From NCBI GenBank assembly GCA_964422365.1, contig CAYRAV010000115.1, positions 1 to 5,482 on the forward strand: DNA of 5,482 nucleotides, read 5' to 3'. Below, piece by piece: positions 1 to 4,837 of the stretch; positions within the stretch are counted from its first letter, which is position 1; every line of letters starts with the position of its first letter. The notes beneath the pieces are model-generated. The model did no database searches, had not been told where the DNA came from, and saw nothing but the letters and a program-made list of their open reading frames with translations. A program made the position numbers and the translations under genes. This stretch comes from CAYRAV01 sp964422365 (lineage in GTDB: Bacteria > Bacillota > Clostridia > Lachnospirales > Lachnospiraceae).

Positions 1-42
1 AATTGGTTTTGAAATATAGATATTTTACCTATAGCATGTATG

Positions 43-77
43 ATGATATACATATCAGCAGCCATATATGATATCAT
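43..77. repeat. AT-rich imperfect dyad (12 bp arms, 10-nt loop)
   Basis: Positions 43-55 pair with 66-77 as 12 base pairs with one bulged A at position 50, around a loop at 56-65. A short run of four T (77-80) follows. It could be a weak terminator for a gene lying left of the window, a protein-binding dyad, or chance in AT-rich DNA. The stem has only two G-C pairs and the T-run is short, so a terminator call is not secure. Confidence 0.35.
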
Positions 78-88
78 TTTGACTTAAT

Positions 89-155
89 GCGACAGTTCCT
101 TTTTTCTAATATGTATATTTTGGAAAATGATGAATTGGTATGGCTGAACTGTTAC
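89..155. repeat. Short inverted-repeat element, copy 1 (related to 3496-3627)
   Basis: The left end ACAGTTC (92-98) is the exact reverse complement of GAACTGT (146-152) at the right end. The right end 131-155 matches 3604-3627 at 22 of 25 aligned positions with one gap, sharing the core AACTGTTAC. An inner block GTATATTTTGGAAA (113-126) matches 3536-3549 at 13 of 14. Two copies with the same order of blocks indicate a dispersed intergenic repeat, MITE-like or REP-like. TAAT flanks both ends (85-88 and 156-159), which could be a target duplication but is weak evidence in AT-rich DNA. No transposase is encoded, so any movement would depend on a factor from elsewhere. Confidence 0.55.
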
Positions 156-160
156 TAATT

Positions 161-169
161 TGGTATAGT
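161..169 (+). promoter_or_regulatory. Candidate extended -10 promoter upstream of the sigma gene
   Basis: TGG followed by TATAGT (164-169) fits an extended -10 box (TGn TATAAT, one mismatch). No convincing -35 hexamer lies 16-18 bp upstream, so recognition would rely on the extended -10. Transcription from here would give a leader of roughly 115 nt before the sigma gene. It starts just beyond the end of the inverted-repeat element. Called by eye only. Confidence 0.35.
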
Positions 170-189
170 TATAAAAATTTTAAATAATA

Positions 190-216
190 TGAAATATTTT
201 TGCCAGTATGTGCGAC
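190..216 (+). promoter_or_regulatory. Candidate ECF-type promoter of the sigma operon
   Basis: TGAAAT (190-195) and CGAC (213-216) are separated by 17 bp. This resembles ECF sigma promoters of Bacillus SigX/SigW/SigM type (TGAAAC, about 16-17 bp, CGTC or CGAC). ECF operons are commonly autoregulated, so a site here is expected. The last base of the -35 is T instead of the usual C, which lowers the score. Transcription would start near 223, and the leader would contain the palindrome at 234-245 and the hairpin at 254-277. Confidence 0.35.
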
Positions 217-233
217 TAATAGGTGTAATAAAA

Positions 234-245
234 AATTCCGGAATT
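234..245. repeat. Perfect 12-bp palindrome AATTCCGGAATT
   Basis: Positions 234-245 are perfectly self-complementary and hold a CCGG centre in otherwise very AT-rich DNA. The site sits between the candidate ECF promoter and the sigma gene start. It could be an operator half of a regulatory region, but no known regulator is matched, and chance is possible. Confidence 0.3.
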
Positions 246-253
246 ATAATTAC

Positions 254-277
254 CAGAATAATTGACAGATTATTCTG
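254..277 (+). promoter_or_regulatory. Perfect hairpin abutting the sigma-gene Shine-Dalgarno
   Basis: CAGAATAAT (254-262) and ATTATTCTG (269-277) are exact reverse complements around a 6-nt loop (263-268). The next base, 278, begins the Shine-Dalgarno AAAGGGGGTG (278-287). As RNA this is a 9-bp stem just 5' of the ribosome site. As DNA it is a 24-bp dyad that could bind a dimeric regulator. There is no T-run after it, so it is not an intrinsic terminator. Confidence 0.5.
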
Positions 278-292
278 AAAGGGGGTGTTAGT

Positions 293-829
293 TTGGAACA
301 GCTTGTAAAGAAGGCAATAGAGGGTGATAAGGAAGCATTTGCAGCCTTAATTGAGAATAATATGCAAAGTTTATATAAAAATGCATGGATCTATTTAAAA
401 AATGATGAGGATATTGCAGATGCGGTGCAGGACACTATTTTAGCATGCTATGAAAAAATATGCACATTACAGAATCCAAAATACTTTAAGACATGGATGA
501 TACGGATTTTAATTAACAAGTGTGTGGATATTATCAGGAAGAAGACAAATATAACAGATGTAGAGGAAATTGGAGAATTGCACAGTCTCGAACAGGAATA
601 TGAACGCTGTGAATGGAAACTTTTAATGAGTACATTAGAGTGGAAATATAGTATTGTTCTTAATCTGTATTATTATGAGCAGCTGTCGGTAAAGGAAATT
701 TCAAAGTTACTGGAATTAAAACAGAATACTGTGCTCACAAGACTTAGGAGAGGAAGACAACTATTAAGAAACGAGCTTGAAGGACACTGTGGATGTGGCA
801 ATGAAAATCTTGTGCGTAAAGCATTATGA
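293..829 (+). CDS. ECF-type RNA polymerase sigma factor (sigma-70 family)
   Basis: This 178-residue protein directs RNA polymerase to a small regulon, usually in response to envelope stress. Region 2 spans about residues 14-84, with the acidic NDEDIADAVQDT segment (37-48) and the FKTWMIRILINKCVDIIRK helix region (65-83) typical of core binding and -10 recognition. Region 4 spans about 108-161; its helix-turn-helix is LSVKEISKLLELKQNTVLTR (131-150) followed by an Arg-rich LRRGRQLLRN. Length and the absence of regions 1 and 3 fit the ECF group. The start is TTG at 293: it follows AAAGGGGGTG at 278-287 by 5 nt, and the next in-frame ATG (residue 24) would remove part of region 2. The tail has an unusual HCGCGN (165-170) of unknown meaning. 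The downstream gene, 16 bp away, is its likely anti-sigma factor. The exact ECF subgroup is not certain; a SigV-like (ECF30) role is an inference. Confidence 0.92.
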   Translation: MEQLVKKAIEGDKEAFAALIENNMQSLYKNAWIYLKNDEDIADAVQDTILACYEKICTLQNPKYFKTWMIRILINKCVDIIRKKTNITDVEEIGELHSLEQEYERCEWKLLMSTLEWKYSIVLNLYYYEQLSVKEISKLLELKQNTVLTRLRRGRQLLRNELEGHCGCGNENLVRKAL

Positions 830-845
830 GGAATAGGAGGGTTAT

Positions 846-1952
846 ATGAAACAGTTGAAGAATGATATTACAGAACTATCACAAGAGACAGAGATACCAG
901 AAATTGTTAGGCAAAGAACAATGGAAACATTAAAAATGATTAGGGAGGATAATGAAGTGAAAGAAACAAGGAAAAATGCAGGCAAAAAACGGATGAATAA
1001 GGTTGTAAAAGCAGCTTCGGCAGCAGCAATTGCAGTTTTGGCTGTGGGTACTACGGCTTTTGCATCAACAAAGGTATTTGGGCTGGATGACTATTTTGCT
1101 TCGTGGAATACAGAAATTCCAGAAGAAGCAAAGAGTCTGGTAGCAGATGATGTATCACAGGAAAATAAGAAAGAGGAAATAGTGGATTTTAAGGTTCGCG
1201 AATATTTATGTGACAGCAATCAGATGTATTTCGTAATAGAAGCAAAGGCGGTGGAGGCTGATAAATATTTATTGATTACACAAGATATACTGCCGGATGA
1301 CCCTGTAGAAGATCTGCAAATAGAAGGTGTGACAAATGGCACAGTTGCAGACTATGCGAAGGAACAAGGAAAGGAACTTTTGGTAGTAGGGGCATCTGTA
1401 GACACTGGTGCTGACGGAGCATCTATCAATTTTCATCTGGAAGAAGATGGAACAGGTGTCTTTATTTACACGACAGCAAATGAGCAAAAAAAGAAAAAAG
1501 CAACACTTATATGCAATACATGTGTATACCCTTTGGGTATAAAGGATGACAATGAGATAATGAGGGATTCTTTTAAATTTGATGTGGAAGATAAGAGTAA
1601 TGAAAAGACATATGCATATAAAGTTGTCGACTCTTCAGGTGCAGATGCTGCTGGTATTGCAATCAATGACATACAAGTTTCAGAAACAGAGTTAGGACAG
1701 CATTTTGAGATTAGTTATAAAGAAAAGGATCAACATGAAGATCTTATTTTGCAAGTACTAGGTGAAGACGGAAAAGAATTATCTTCAAAAGGTGTTGCTG
1801 AAATCGGATATTTAGAAACACTGGAGGATGGAACAAAGAAGCAGGTGCGCAACTATGAGAAAACAAATTTATCAAAAACCTTGAAAATGCGTGTCATAGA
1901 TGAAATAACAAAGGAAGAGTTTGGAACAATTATAGTAGAACGGAATAAATAA
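846..1952 (+). CDS. Membrane-anchored anti-sigma factor, DUF4179/RsiV-like
   Basis: A 368-residue single-pass membrane protein that probably binds and holds the upstream sigma factor. The N-terminal cytoplasmic part (1-52) contains ITELSQETEIPEIVRQRTME (8-27), a short amphipathic segment like those opening DUF4179 and RsiV-type anti-sigma proteins. One transmembrane helix covers about 53-75, preceded by the basic stretch RKNAGKKRMNK (42-52), which predicts the N-terminus inside. The remainder (76-368) is outside: acidic, beta-rich in appearance, with a CNTC pair at 223-226. The helix ends in TTAFAS, an Ala-Phe-Ala motif (71-73) that could be a signal-peptidase site. AGGAGGG at 835-841 is 4 nt before the ATG, and the gene is 16 bp after the sigma stop, so the two are cotranscribed. 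The DUF4179 assignment rests on layout and N-terminal resemblance. The sensed signal cannot be read from the sequence. Confidence 0.75.
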   Translation: MKQLKNDITELSQETEIPEIVRQRTMETLKMIREDNEVKETRKNAGKKRMNKVVKAASAAAIAVLAVGTTAFASTKVFGLDDYFASWNTEIPEEAKSLVADDVSQENKKEEIVDFKVREYLCDSNQMYFVIEAKAVEADKYLLITQDILPDDPVEDLQIEGVTNGTVADYAKEQGKELLVVGASVDTGADGASINFHLEEDGTGVFIYTTANEQKKKKATLICNTCVYPLGIKDDNEIMRDSFKFDVEDKSNEKTYAYKVVDSSGADAAGIAINDIQVSETELGQHFEISYKEKDQHEDLILQVLGEDGKELSSKGVAEIGYLETLEDGTKKQVRNYEKTNLSKTLKMRVIDEITKEEFGTIIVERNK

Positions 1953-1980
1953 TCGAAGGATAGAGGAAATCGGATAAAAG

Positions 1981-2011
1981 ATGGTGGAATACAAAAGTTC
2001 CACCATTTTTT
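1981..2011 (+). terminator. Intrinsic terminator of the sigma/anti-sigma operon
   Basis: ATGGTGGAA (1981-1989) pairs perfectly with TTCCACCAT (1998-2006) around an 8-nt loop, followed by T at 2006-2011. An A-rich stretch at 1976-1979 precedes the stem, so weak activity in the reverse direction is possible. It begins 28 bp after the anti-sigma stop codon. Confidence 0.85.
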
Positions 2012-2085
2012 AGATGTGCAGGATATGGAATCTAGAGCGTTAAAAAAAATAGCAGCACTTCAATATTGGCAAAAAGAAAAAATGA

Positions 2086-2115
2086 TTGATGAATAACTGT
2101 TTTATGTGGTATAAT
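2086..2115 (+). promoter_or_regulatory. glyA promoter, sigma-A type with extended -10
   Basis: TTGATG (2086-2091), an 18-bp spacer, then TATAAT (2110-2115) preceded by TGG (2107-2109), giving a perfect extended -10. The start of transcription would be near 2122, leaving about 46 nt of leader. That leader is too short for a typical metabolite riboswitch or T-box, so control of glyA is likely at initiation. Confidence 0.75.
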
Positions 2116-2154
2116 AAAAATTAGGTGAAAAATTTTTATATAAAATACAATTGT

Positions 2155-2160
2155 GGAGGT
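2155..2160 (+). promoter_or_regulatory. glyA ribosome binding site, fixes the ATG start
   Basis: GGAGGT at 2155-2160 lies 7 nt before ATG 2168. An in-frame GTG at 2153-2155 opens a slightly longer frame, but it overlaps this Shine-Dalgarno and would have no ribosome site of its own. The ATG is therefore the start. Confidence 0.9.
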
Positions 2161-2167
2161 AAAGCAA

Positions 2168-3406
2168 ATGTACTCATTTGATGAAGTAGTAAAATTTGAT
2201 CCTGATTTAGCGAAAGCTATGGAGCAGGAAACAGGGAGACAGAACAGCCATATTGAGCTGATTGCATCTGAAAATTTTGTAAGTAAAGCAGTTATGGCTG
2301 CAATGGGAAGTACATTGACCAATAAATATGCAGAAGGATATCCAGGAAAAAGATATTATGGCGGATGTGAATTTGTAGATGTAGTAGAAGATTTAGCAAG
2401 AGATCGTGCGATGGAATTATTTCACTGTACTTATGCAAATGTACAGCCGCACTCTGGTGCACAGGCAAATATGGCTGTTTTCTTTGCATTGGTAAAACCA
2501 GGAGATACTGTTATGGGTATGAACCTGGATCATGGCGGACATTTGACACATGGAAGTCCTGTGAATATGTCAGGGAAATATTTCCATATTGTACCTTATG
2601 GTGTCAATGATCAGGGATTTATTGATTATGATCAGGTAGAGAAGATTGCACTAGAGTGCAGGCCAAAATTAATTGTTGCAGGTGCAAGTGCATATGCAAG
2701 AAAAATTGATTTTAAGAGATTCCGCGAAATTGCAGATAAAGTTGGAGCATATTTAATGGTAGATATGGCTCATATTGCAGGTCTGGTTGCAGCAGGTTAT
2801 CATGAAAGCCCAATCCCTTATGCACATGTCACAACAACGACAACACATAAGACACTTCGTGGACCAAGAGGCGGTATGATTTTATCGAGTAAGGAATTTG
2901 CGGAAGAGTTAAAATTAAACAAAGCCATCTTCCCTGGTATTCAAGGTGGTCCACTGATGCATGTCATTGCAGCAAAGGCAGTATGTTTCAAAGAAGCATT
3001 AGATCCAAGTTTTAAAGAATATGCAAAAAATGTAGTAGACAATGCACAAGCGTTGGCAAATGGTTTAATGAATCGCGGATTTAACATTGTGTCAGGTGGA
3101 ACGGACAACCACTTGATGTTAGTAGATTTGGTAAGCAAAGGTGTAACAGGAAAAGAAGCGGAAAAATTATTGGATGCGGCAAATATTACATGTAATAAAA
3201 ATACCATTCCAAACGATCCACAGTCTCCATTTGTAACAAGCGGTATTCGTCTTGGAACGGCTGCTGTTACTTCAAGGGGCATGAACACCGCAGATATGGA
3301 TATCATTGCAGAAGCAATTGCGATGTTAATCAATGATGTGGAAGCGAACAAAGGAAAAGCAATGGAAATGGTGAAGGCATTAACAGATAAATATCCTTTA
3401 TACTAA
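2168..3406 (+). CDS. glyA: Serine hydroxymethyltransferase
   Basis: This cytosolic pyridoxal-phosphate enzyme interconverts serine plus tetrahydrofolate with glycine plus 5,10-methylenetetrahydrofolate, the main source of one-carbon units for purine, thymidylate and methionine synthesis. From ATG 2168 the protein has 412 residues, close to the usual 410-420. The PLP lysine is K228 in VTTTTTHKTLRGPRGG (221-236). Other conserved residues are seen: S34 and E35 in ASEN, E56, Y63-Y64 in KRYYGG, the VQPHSGAQAN segment (92-101), S174 in GASAYAR, D199 and H202 in VDMAHIAG, and R361 in SGIRLG, which holds the substrate carboxylate. No catalytic residue is missing. It is a monocistronic unit with its own extended -10 promoter and a strong terminator. 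The neighbours do not belong to folate or glycine metabolism. Confidence 0.98.
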   Translation: MYSFDEVVKFDPDLAKAMEQETGRQNSHIELIASENFVSKAVMAAMGSTLTNKYAEGYPGKRYYGGCEFVDVVEDLARDRAMELFHCTYANVQPHSGAQANMAVFFALVKPGDTVMGMNLDHGGHLTHGSPVNMSGKYFHIVPYGVNDQGFIDYDQVEKIALECRPKLIVAGASAYARKIDFKRFREIADKVGAYLMVDMAHIAGLVAAGYHESPIPYAHVTTTTTHKTLRGPRGGMILSSKEFAEELKLNKAIFPGIQGGPLMHVIAAKAVCFKEALDPSFKEYAKNVVDNAQALANGLMNRGFNIVSGGTDNHLMLVDLVSKGVTGKEAEKLLDAANITCNKNTIPNDPQSPFVTSGIRLGTAAVTSRGMNTADMDIIAEAIAMLINDVEANKGKAMEMVKALTDKYPLY

Positions 3407-3445
3407 TTTATGATAAGAAGCAGTTAGGTTAACTGTATTTAAGAG

Positions 3446-3484
3446 AAACACCAAGCAAGGTTTGCAGGTTTGCTTGGTGTTTTT
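3446..3484 (+). terminator. Intrinsic terminator of glyA
   Basis: AAACACCAAGCAA (3446-3458) pairs perfectly over 13 bp with TTGCTTGGTGTTT (3470-3482) around an 11-nt loop. The U-tract runs 3480-3484. It lies 39 bp after the glyA stop. The A-rich left edge makes it potentially bidirectional. A small hairpin CAGTT/AACTG (3421-3435) precedes it and has no evident role. Confidence 0.93.
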
Positions 3485-3495
3485 GAATAATATTT

Positions 3496-3627
3496 GTAAC
3501 AGCCCAGTCAAGTTATAAATTTTTTGATAATAATAGTATATTCTGGAAATAATACCCATTCAGGTATACCACAATAGATGTGCTTTGCACTGAACATAAG
3601 GTATGAATGGCATGGCTAAACTGTTAC
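3496..3627. repeat. Inverted-repeat element, copy 2, with internal hairpins (132 bp)
   Basis: The element is bounded by perfect 7-bp inverted ends GTAACAG (3496-3502) and CTGTTAC (3621-3627). The ends continue imperfectly: the left reads CCCAG where the right predicts TTTAG. Two blocks match the copy at 89-155: 3536-3549 (13 of 14) and 3604-3627 (22 of 25 with one gap). Between them this copy holds about 50 extra bases that fold as a hairpin: CCATTC plus ATACC (3556-3561, 3566-3570) pair with GGTATGAATGG (3600-3610), with AGGT bulged. At the tip GTGC (3580-3583) pairs with GCAC (3587-3590) round a TTT loop. It fills most of the glyA-degV spacer and ends 34 bp before degV. It may be a non-autonomous mobile element or a structured leader RNA. 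Confidence 0.6.
3524..3553 (+). promoter_or_regulatory. Candidate degV promoter inside the repeat element
   Basis: TTGATA (3524-3529), 18 bp, AATAAT (3548-3553): each box matches the sigma-A consensus at five of six positions. degV needs a promoter here because a strong terminator ends the glyA transcript at 3484. If used, the RNA would start near 3560 and carry the hairpin 3556-3610 in its leader. Called by eye; other weak matches exist in this AT-rich DNA. Confidence 0.35.
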
Positions 3628-3641
3628 CCATTATTTTAAGA

Positions 3642-3648
3642 AAGGAAG
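3642..3648 (+). promoter_or_regulatory. degV Shine-Dalgarno with unusually long spacing
   Basis: AAGGAAG at 3642-3648 is the only good ribosome site before degV, but it is 13 nt from the degV ATG. A nearer ATG at 3652 sits 3 nt after it and opens a 5-codon frame (MKVYE) ending at TGA 3667-3669, overlapping the first codons of degV. The degV frame has a TGA at 3653-3655, so degV cannot start further upstream. Confidence 0.6.
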
Positions 3649-3661
3649 TAAATGAAAGTAT

Positions 3662-4546
3662 ATGAGTGAATTTTTAATTTGTTGTGATTCAGCAGGGGAT
3701 ATTCCGGATTATCTGATAGAGCAGTATGGGATTCGAATCATTCCGTTTTATGTTAGTTTTGACAAGGAAAATTATCAGAAGGAGAGAATAGATATTTCGG
3801 TGGAAGATTTTTATGAGAAGATAACTGCTGAAAAGATTTATCCTAAGACTTCTCTTCCGTCCATTGAGGATTATAAATGTGTATTTGAAGAAACATTAGA
3901 GAAAGGATTAGATGTTTTATGTATTTGTTTATCACAGAAGTTTAGTGGTTCTTATCAGGCTGCTGTGAATGGAAGAAACATTGTGTTAGAAGAACATCCT
4001 GATGCAAAGATTGTAGTAATTGATTCTGCATGGGCTACAGCGGCAGAGGGATTATTGATTTTACAGGCAGCAAAAATGAAGGAAGCAGGGTATTCTTTTG
4101 AAGATACAGCAAACAAGATAGAAGAATTAAAGACAAAAGGAAGAATTGCTTTTACTGTGGATGTACTGGATTATCTGCAGGAGGGCGGACGTATTGGAAA
4201 AGCGGCTTCTCTGGCAGGAAAGATGTTGAATCTGAAACCATTGATTCAGATGAAAGAAGGGGAGTTGATTCCTTATTCAAATATAAGAGGCAGAAAAAAA
4301 GCATTAGAAAAGATTGTAGAGATGGCAAAAGAATATTTTGACGAGACAGGTGAAAATCCGCAAGATTATGAATTTGTTATGACACAATGTGTGGCATTAG
4401 AAGAAGCATTGAGAGTACAGCCAAAGGTAGAGGAATTACTTGGCATAAAGATGCAGTATGAGCCATTTTTAATTGGGACAACAATTGGAACCTATACAGG
4501 ACCAAGAGTGTTAGGCATTTCCTTTATAAAAAAATATAATGCTTAA
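3662..4546 (+). CDS. DegV-family fatty-acid-binding protein
   Basis: A 294-residue cytosolic protein of the DegV/FakB fold, which binds a single fatty acid; in several Firmicutes such proteins present exogenous fatty acids to the kinase FakA for phosphorylation and entry into phospholipid synthesis. Family signatures are in the expected order: CDSAGDIP (8-15) near the N-terminus, the TSLPS loop (63-67) in place of the common TSQPS, LSQKFSGSYQAA (90-101), VVIDSAWATAAEGLL (118-132), QEGGRIGKAAS (173-183) followed by LNLKPLIQMKEGEL (189-202), and a C-terminal IGTYTGPRVLGISF (275-288). Length is normal (about 280-295). The start is fixed by an in-frame stop at 3653 and by the fit of MSEFLICCDSAGDIP to the family. 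No kinase partner is in the window, so which fatty acid it binds, and whether it feeds FakA, cannot be told. No clear terminator follows. Confidence 0.95.
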   Translation: MSEFLICCDSAGDIPDYLIEQYGIRIIPFYVSFDKENYQKERIDISVEDFYEKITAEKIYPKTSLPSIEDYKCVFEETLEKGLDVLCICLSQKFSGSYQAAVNGRNIVLEEHPDAKIVVIDSAWATAAEGLLILQAAKMKEAGYSFEDTANKIEELKTKGRIAFTVDVLDYLQEGGRIGKAASLAGKMLNLKPLIQMKEGELIPYSNIRGRKKALEKIVEMAKEYFDETGENPQDYEFVMTQCVALEEALRVQPKVEELLGIKMQYEPFLIGTTIGTYTGPRVLGISFIKKYNA

Positions 4547-4620
4547 AAAGTTCTGTGATAATATGTGAAATCGTTTGGAAAAAATGAACTGCAGATAATA
4601 GGTATTGTTTTTATATCATG

Positions 4621-4751
4621 TAATGCAAGCTTCCAGTACGAAAATTTTGTATATGCTGATGCGGGCTGCACTATCTGGAAAGATTCATCTGGTACTTAGC
4701 GGGCTTTAGAGCAGTCCGCAGCGTCAGGTAGTGCAAACATGCCTTGCGTTG
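4621..4751. other. GC-rich nested-hairpin intergenic element
   Basis: Three nested inverted repeats are seen. The outer AATGCAAG (4622-4629) pairs with CTTGCGTT (4743-4750) with one wobble. The middle TGCACTATCTG (4667-4677) pairs with CAGGTAGTGCA (4725-4735), 11 bp with one wobble. The core GCGGGCT (4699-4705) pairs with AGTCCGC (4713-4719), 7 bp with one wobble around a 7-nt loop. Bases 4661-4735 are about 55% G+C (41 of 75), unlike the AT-rich DNA on both sides. No plausible gene or U-tract is present. It may be a non-coding RNA, a leader structure for the downstream gene, or a palindromic repeat. The rest of the 4547-4837 spacer holds no gene and no clear terminator for degV. Confidence 0.5.
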
Positions 4752-4759
4752 GTATAGCA

Positions 4760-4787
4760 ATTTGTACAAATATTTACAAAGTAAATA
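4760..4787. promoter_or_regulatory. Two abutting palindromes upstream of the LUD gene
   Basis: ATTTGTACAAAT (4760-4771) is a perfect 12-bp palindrome. TATTTAC (4771-4777) and GTAAATA (4781-4787) form a second perfect 7-bp dyad around AAA, sharing base 4771 with the first. TACAAA occurs at 4765 and again at 4775, exactly 10 bp apart, one helical turn. This looks like an operator pair for a dimeric regulator about 50 bp before the gene. No known regulator motif is matched with confidence and no clear sigma-A promoter was found here. Confidence 0.4.
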
Positions 4788-4823
4788 GAGTTTCGCAAGT
4801 GCCTAAGTAATTTAAGAAAAGAT

Positions 4824-4828
4824 AGGAG
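4824..4828 (+). promoter_or_regulatory. Ribosome binding site of the LUD gene
   Basis: AGGAG at 4824-4828, 9 nt before ATG 4838. The spacing is normal and supports this start. Confidence 0.8.
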
Positions 4829-4837
4829 TGGATACAA

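Noticed and set aside
87..158. A 23-codon frame beginning MRQFLFSN
   Set aside because: It coincides with the inverted-repeat element, has no ribosome site and is better explained by the repeat.
262..267. TTGACA as a -35 box for the sigma gene
   Set aside because: No -10 box lies 16-18 bp downstream; that position is the ribosome site and start codon. The hexamer is part of the hairpin arm and loop.
2153..2167. In-frame GTG giving glyA five extra residues
   Set aside because: The GTG overlaps the Shine-Dalgarno GGAGGT that serves ATG 2168, and the known SHMT N-terminus fits the ATG start.
2116..2167. Riboswitch or T-box controlling glyA
   Set aside because: The leader from the predicted start is about 46 nt and has no stem or terminator/antiterminator pair.
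1269..3351. Open frames on the - strand, the longest 136 codons within glyA
   Set aside because: They lie mostly antisense to clear genes, lack ribosome sites and recognisable domains, and have compositions expected from the complementary strand.
4547..4620. Terminator after degV
   Set aside because: Only very weak pairings (for example AATA/TATT before a T-run at 4608-4612) were found; no stem of useful stability precedes a U-tract.
4653..4709. An 18-codon frame MLMRAALSGKIHLVLSGL
   Set aside because: It lies across the hairpin stems, has no Shine-Dalgarno and is explained by the structured element.
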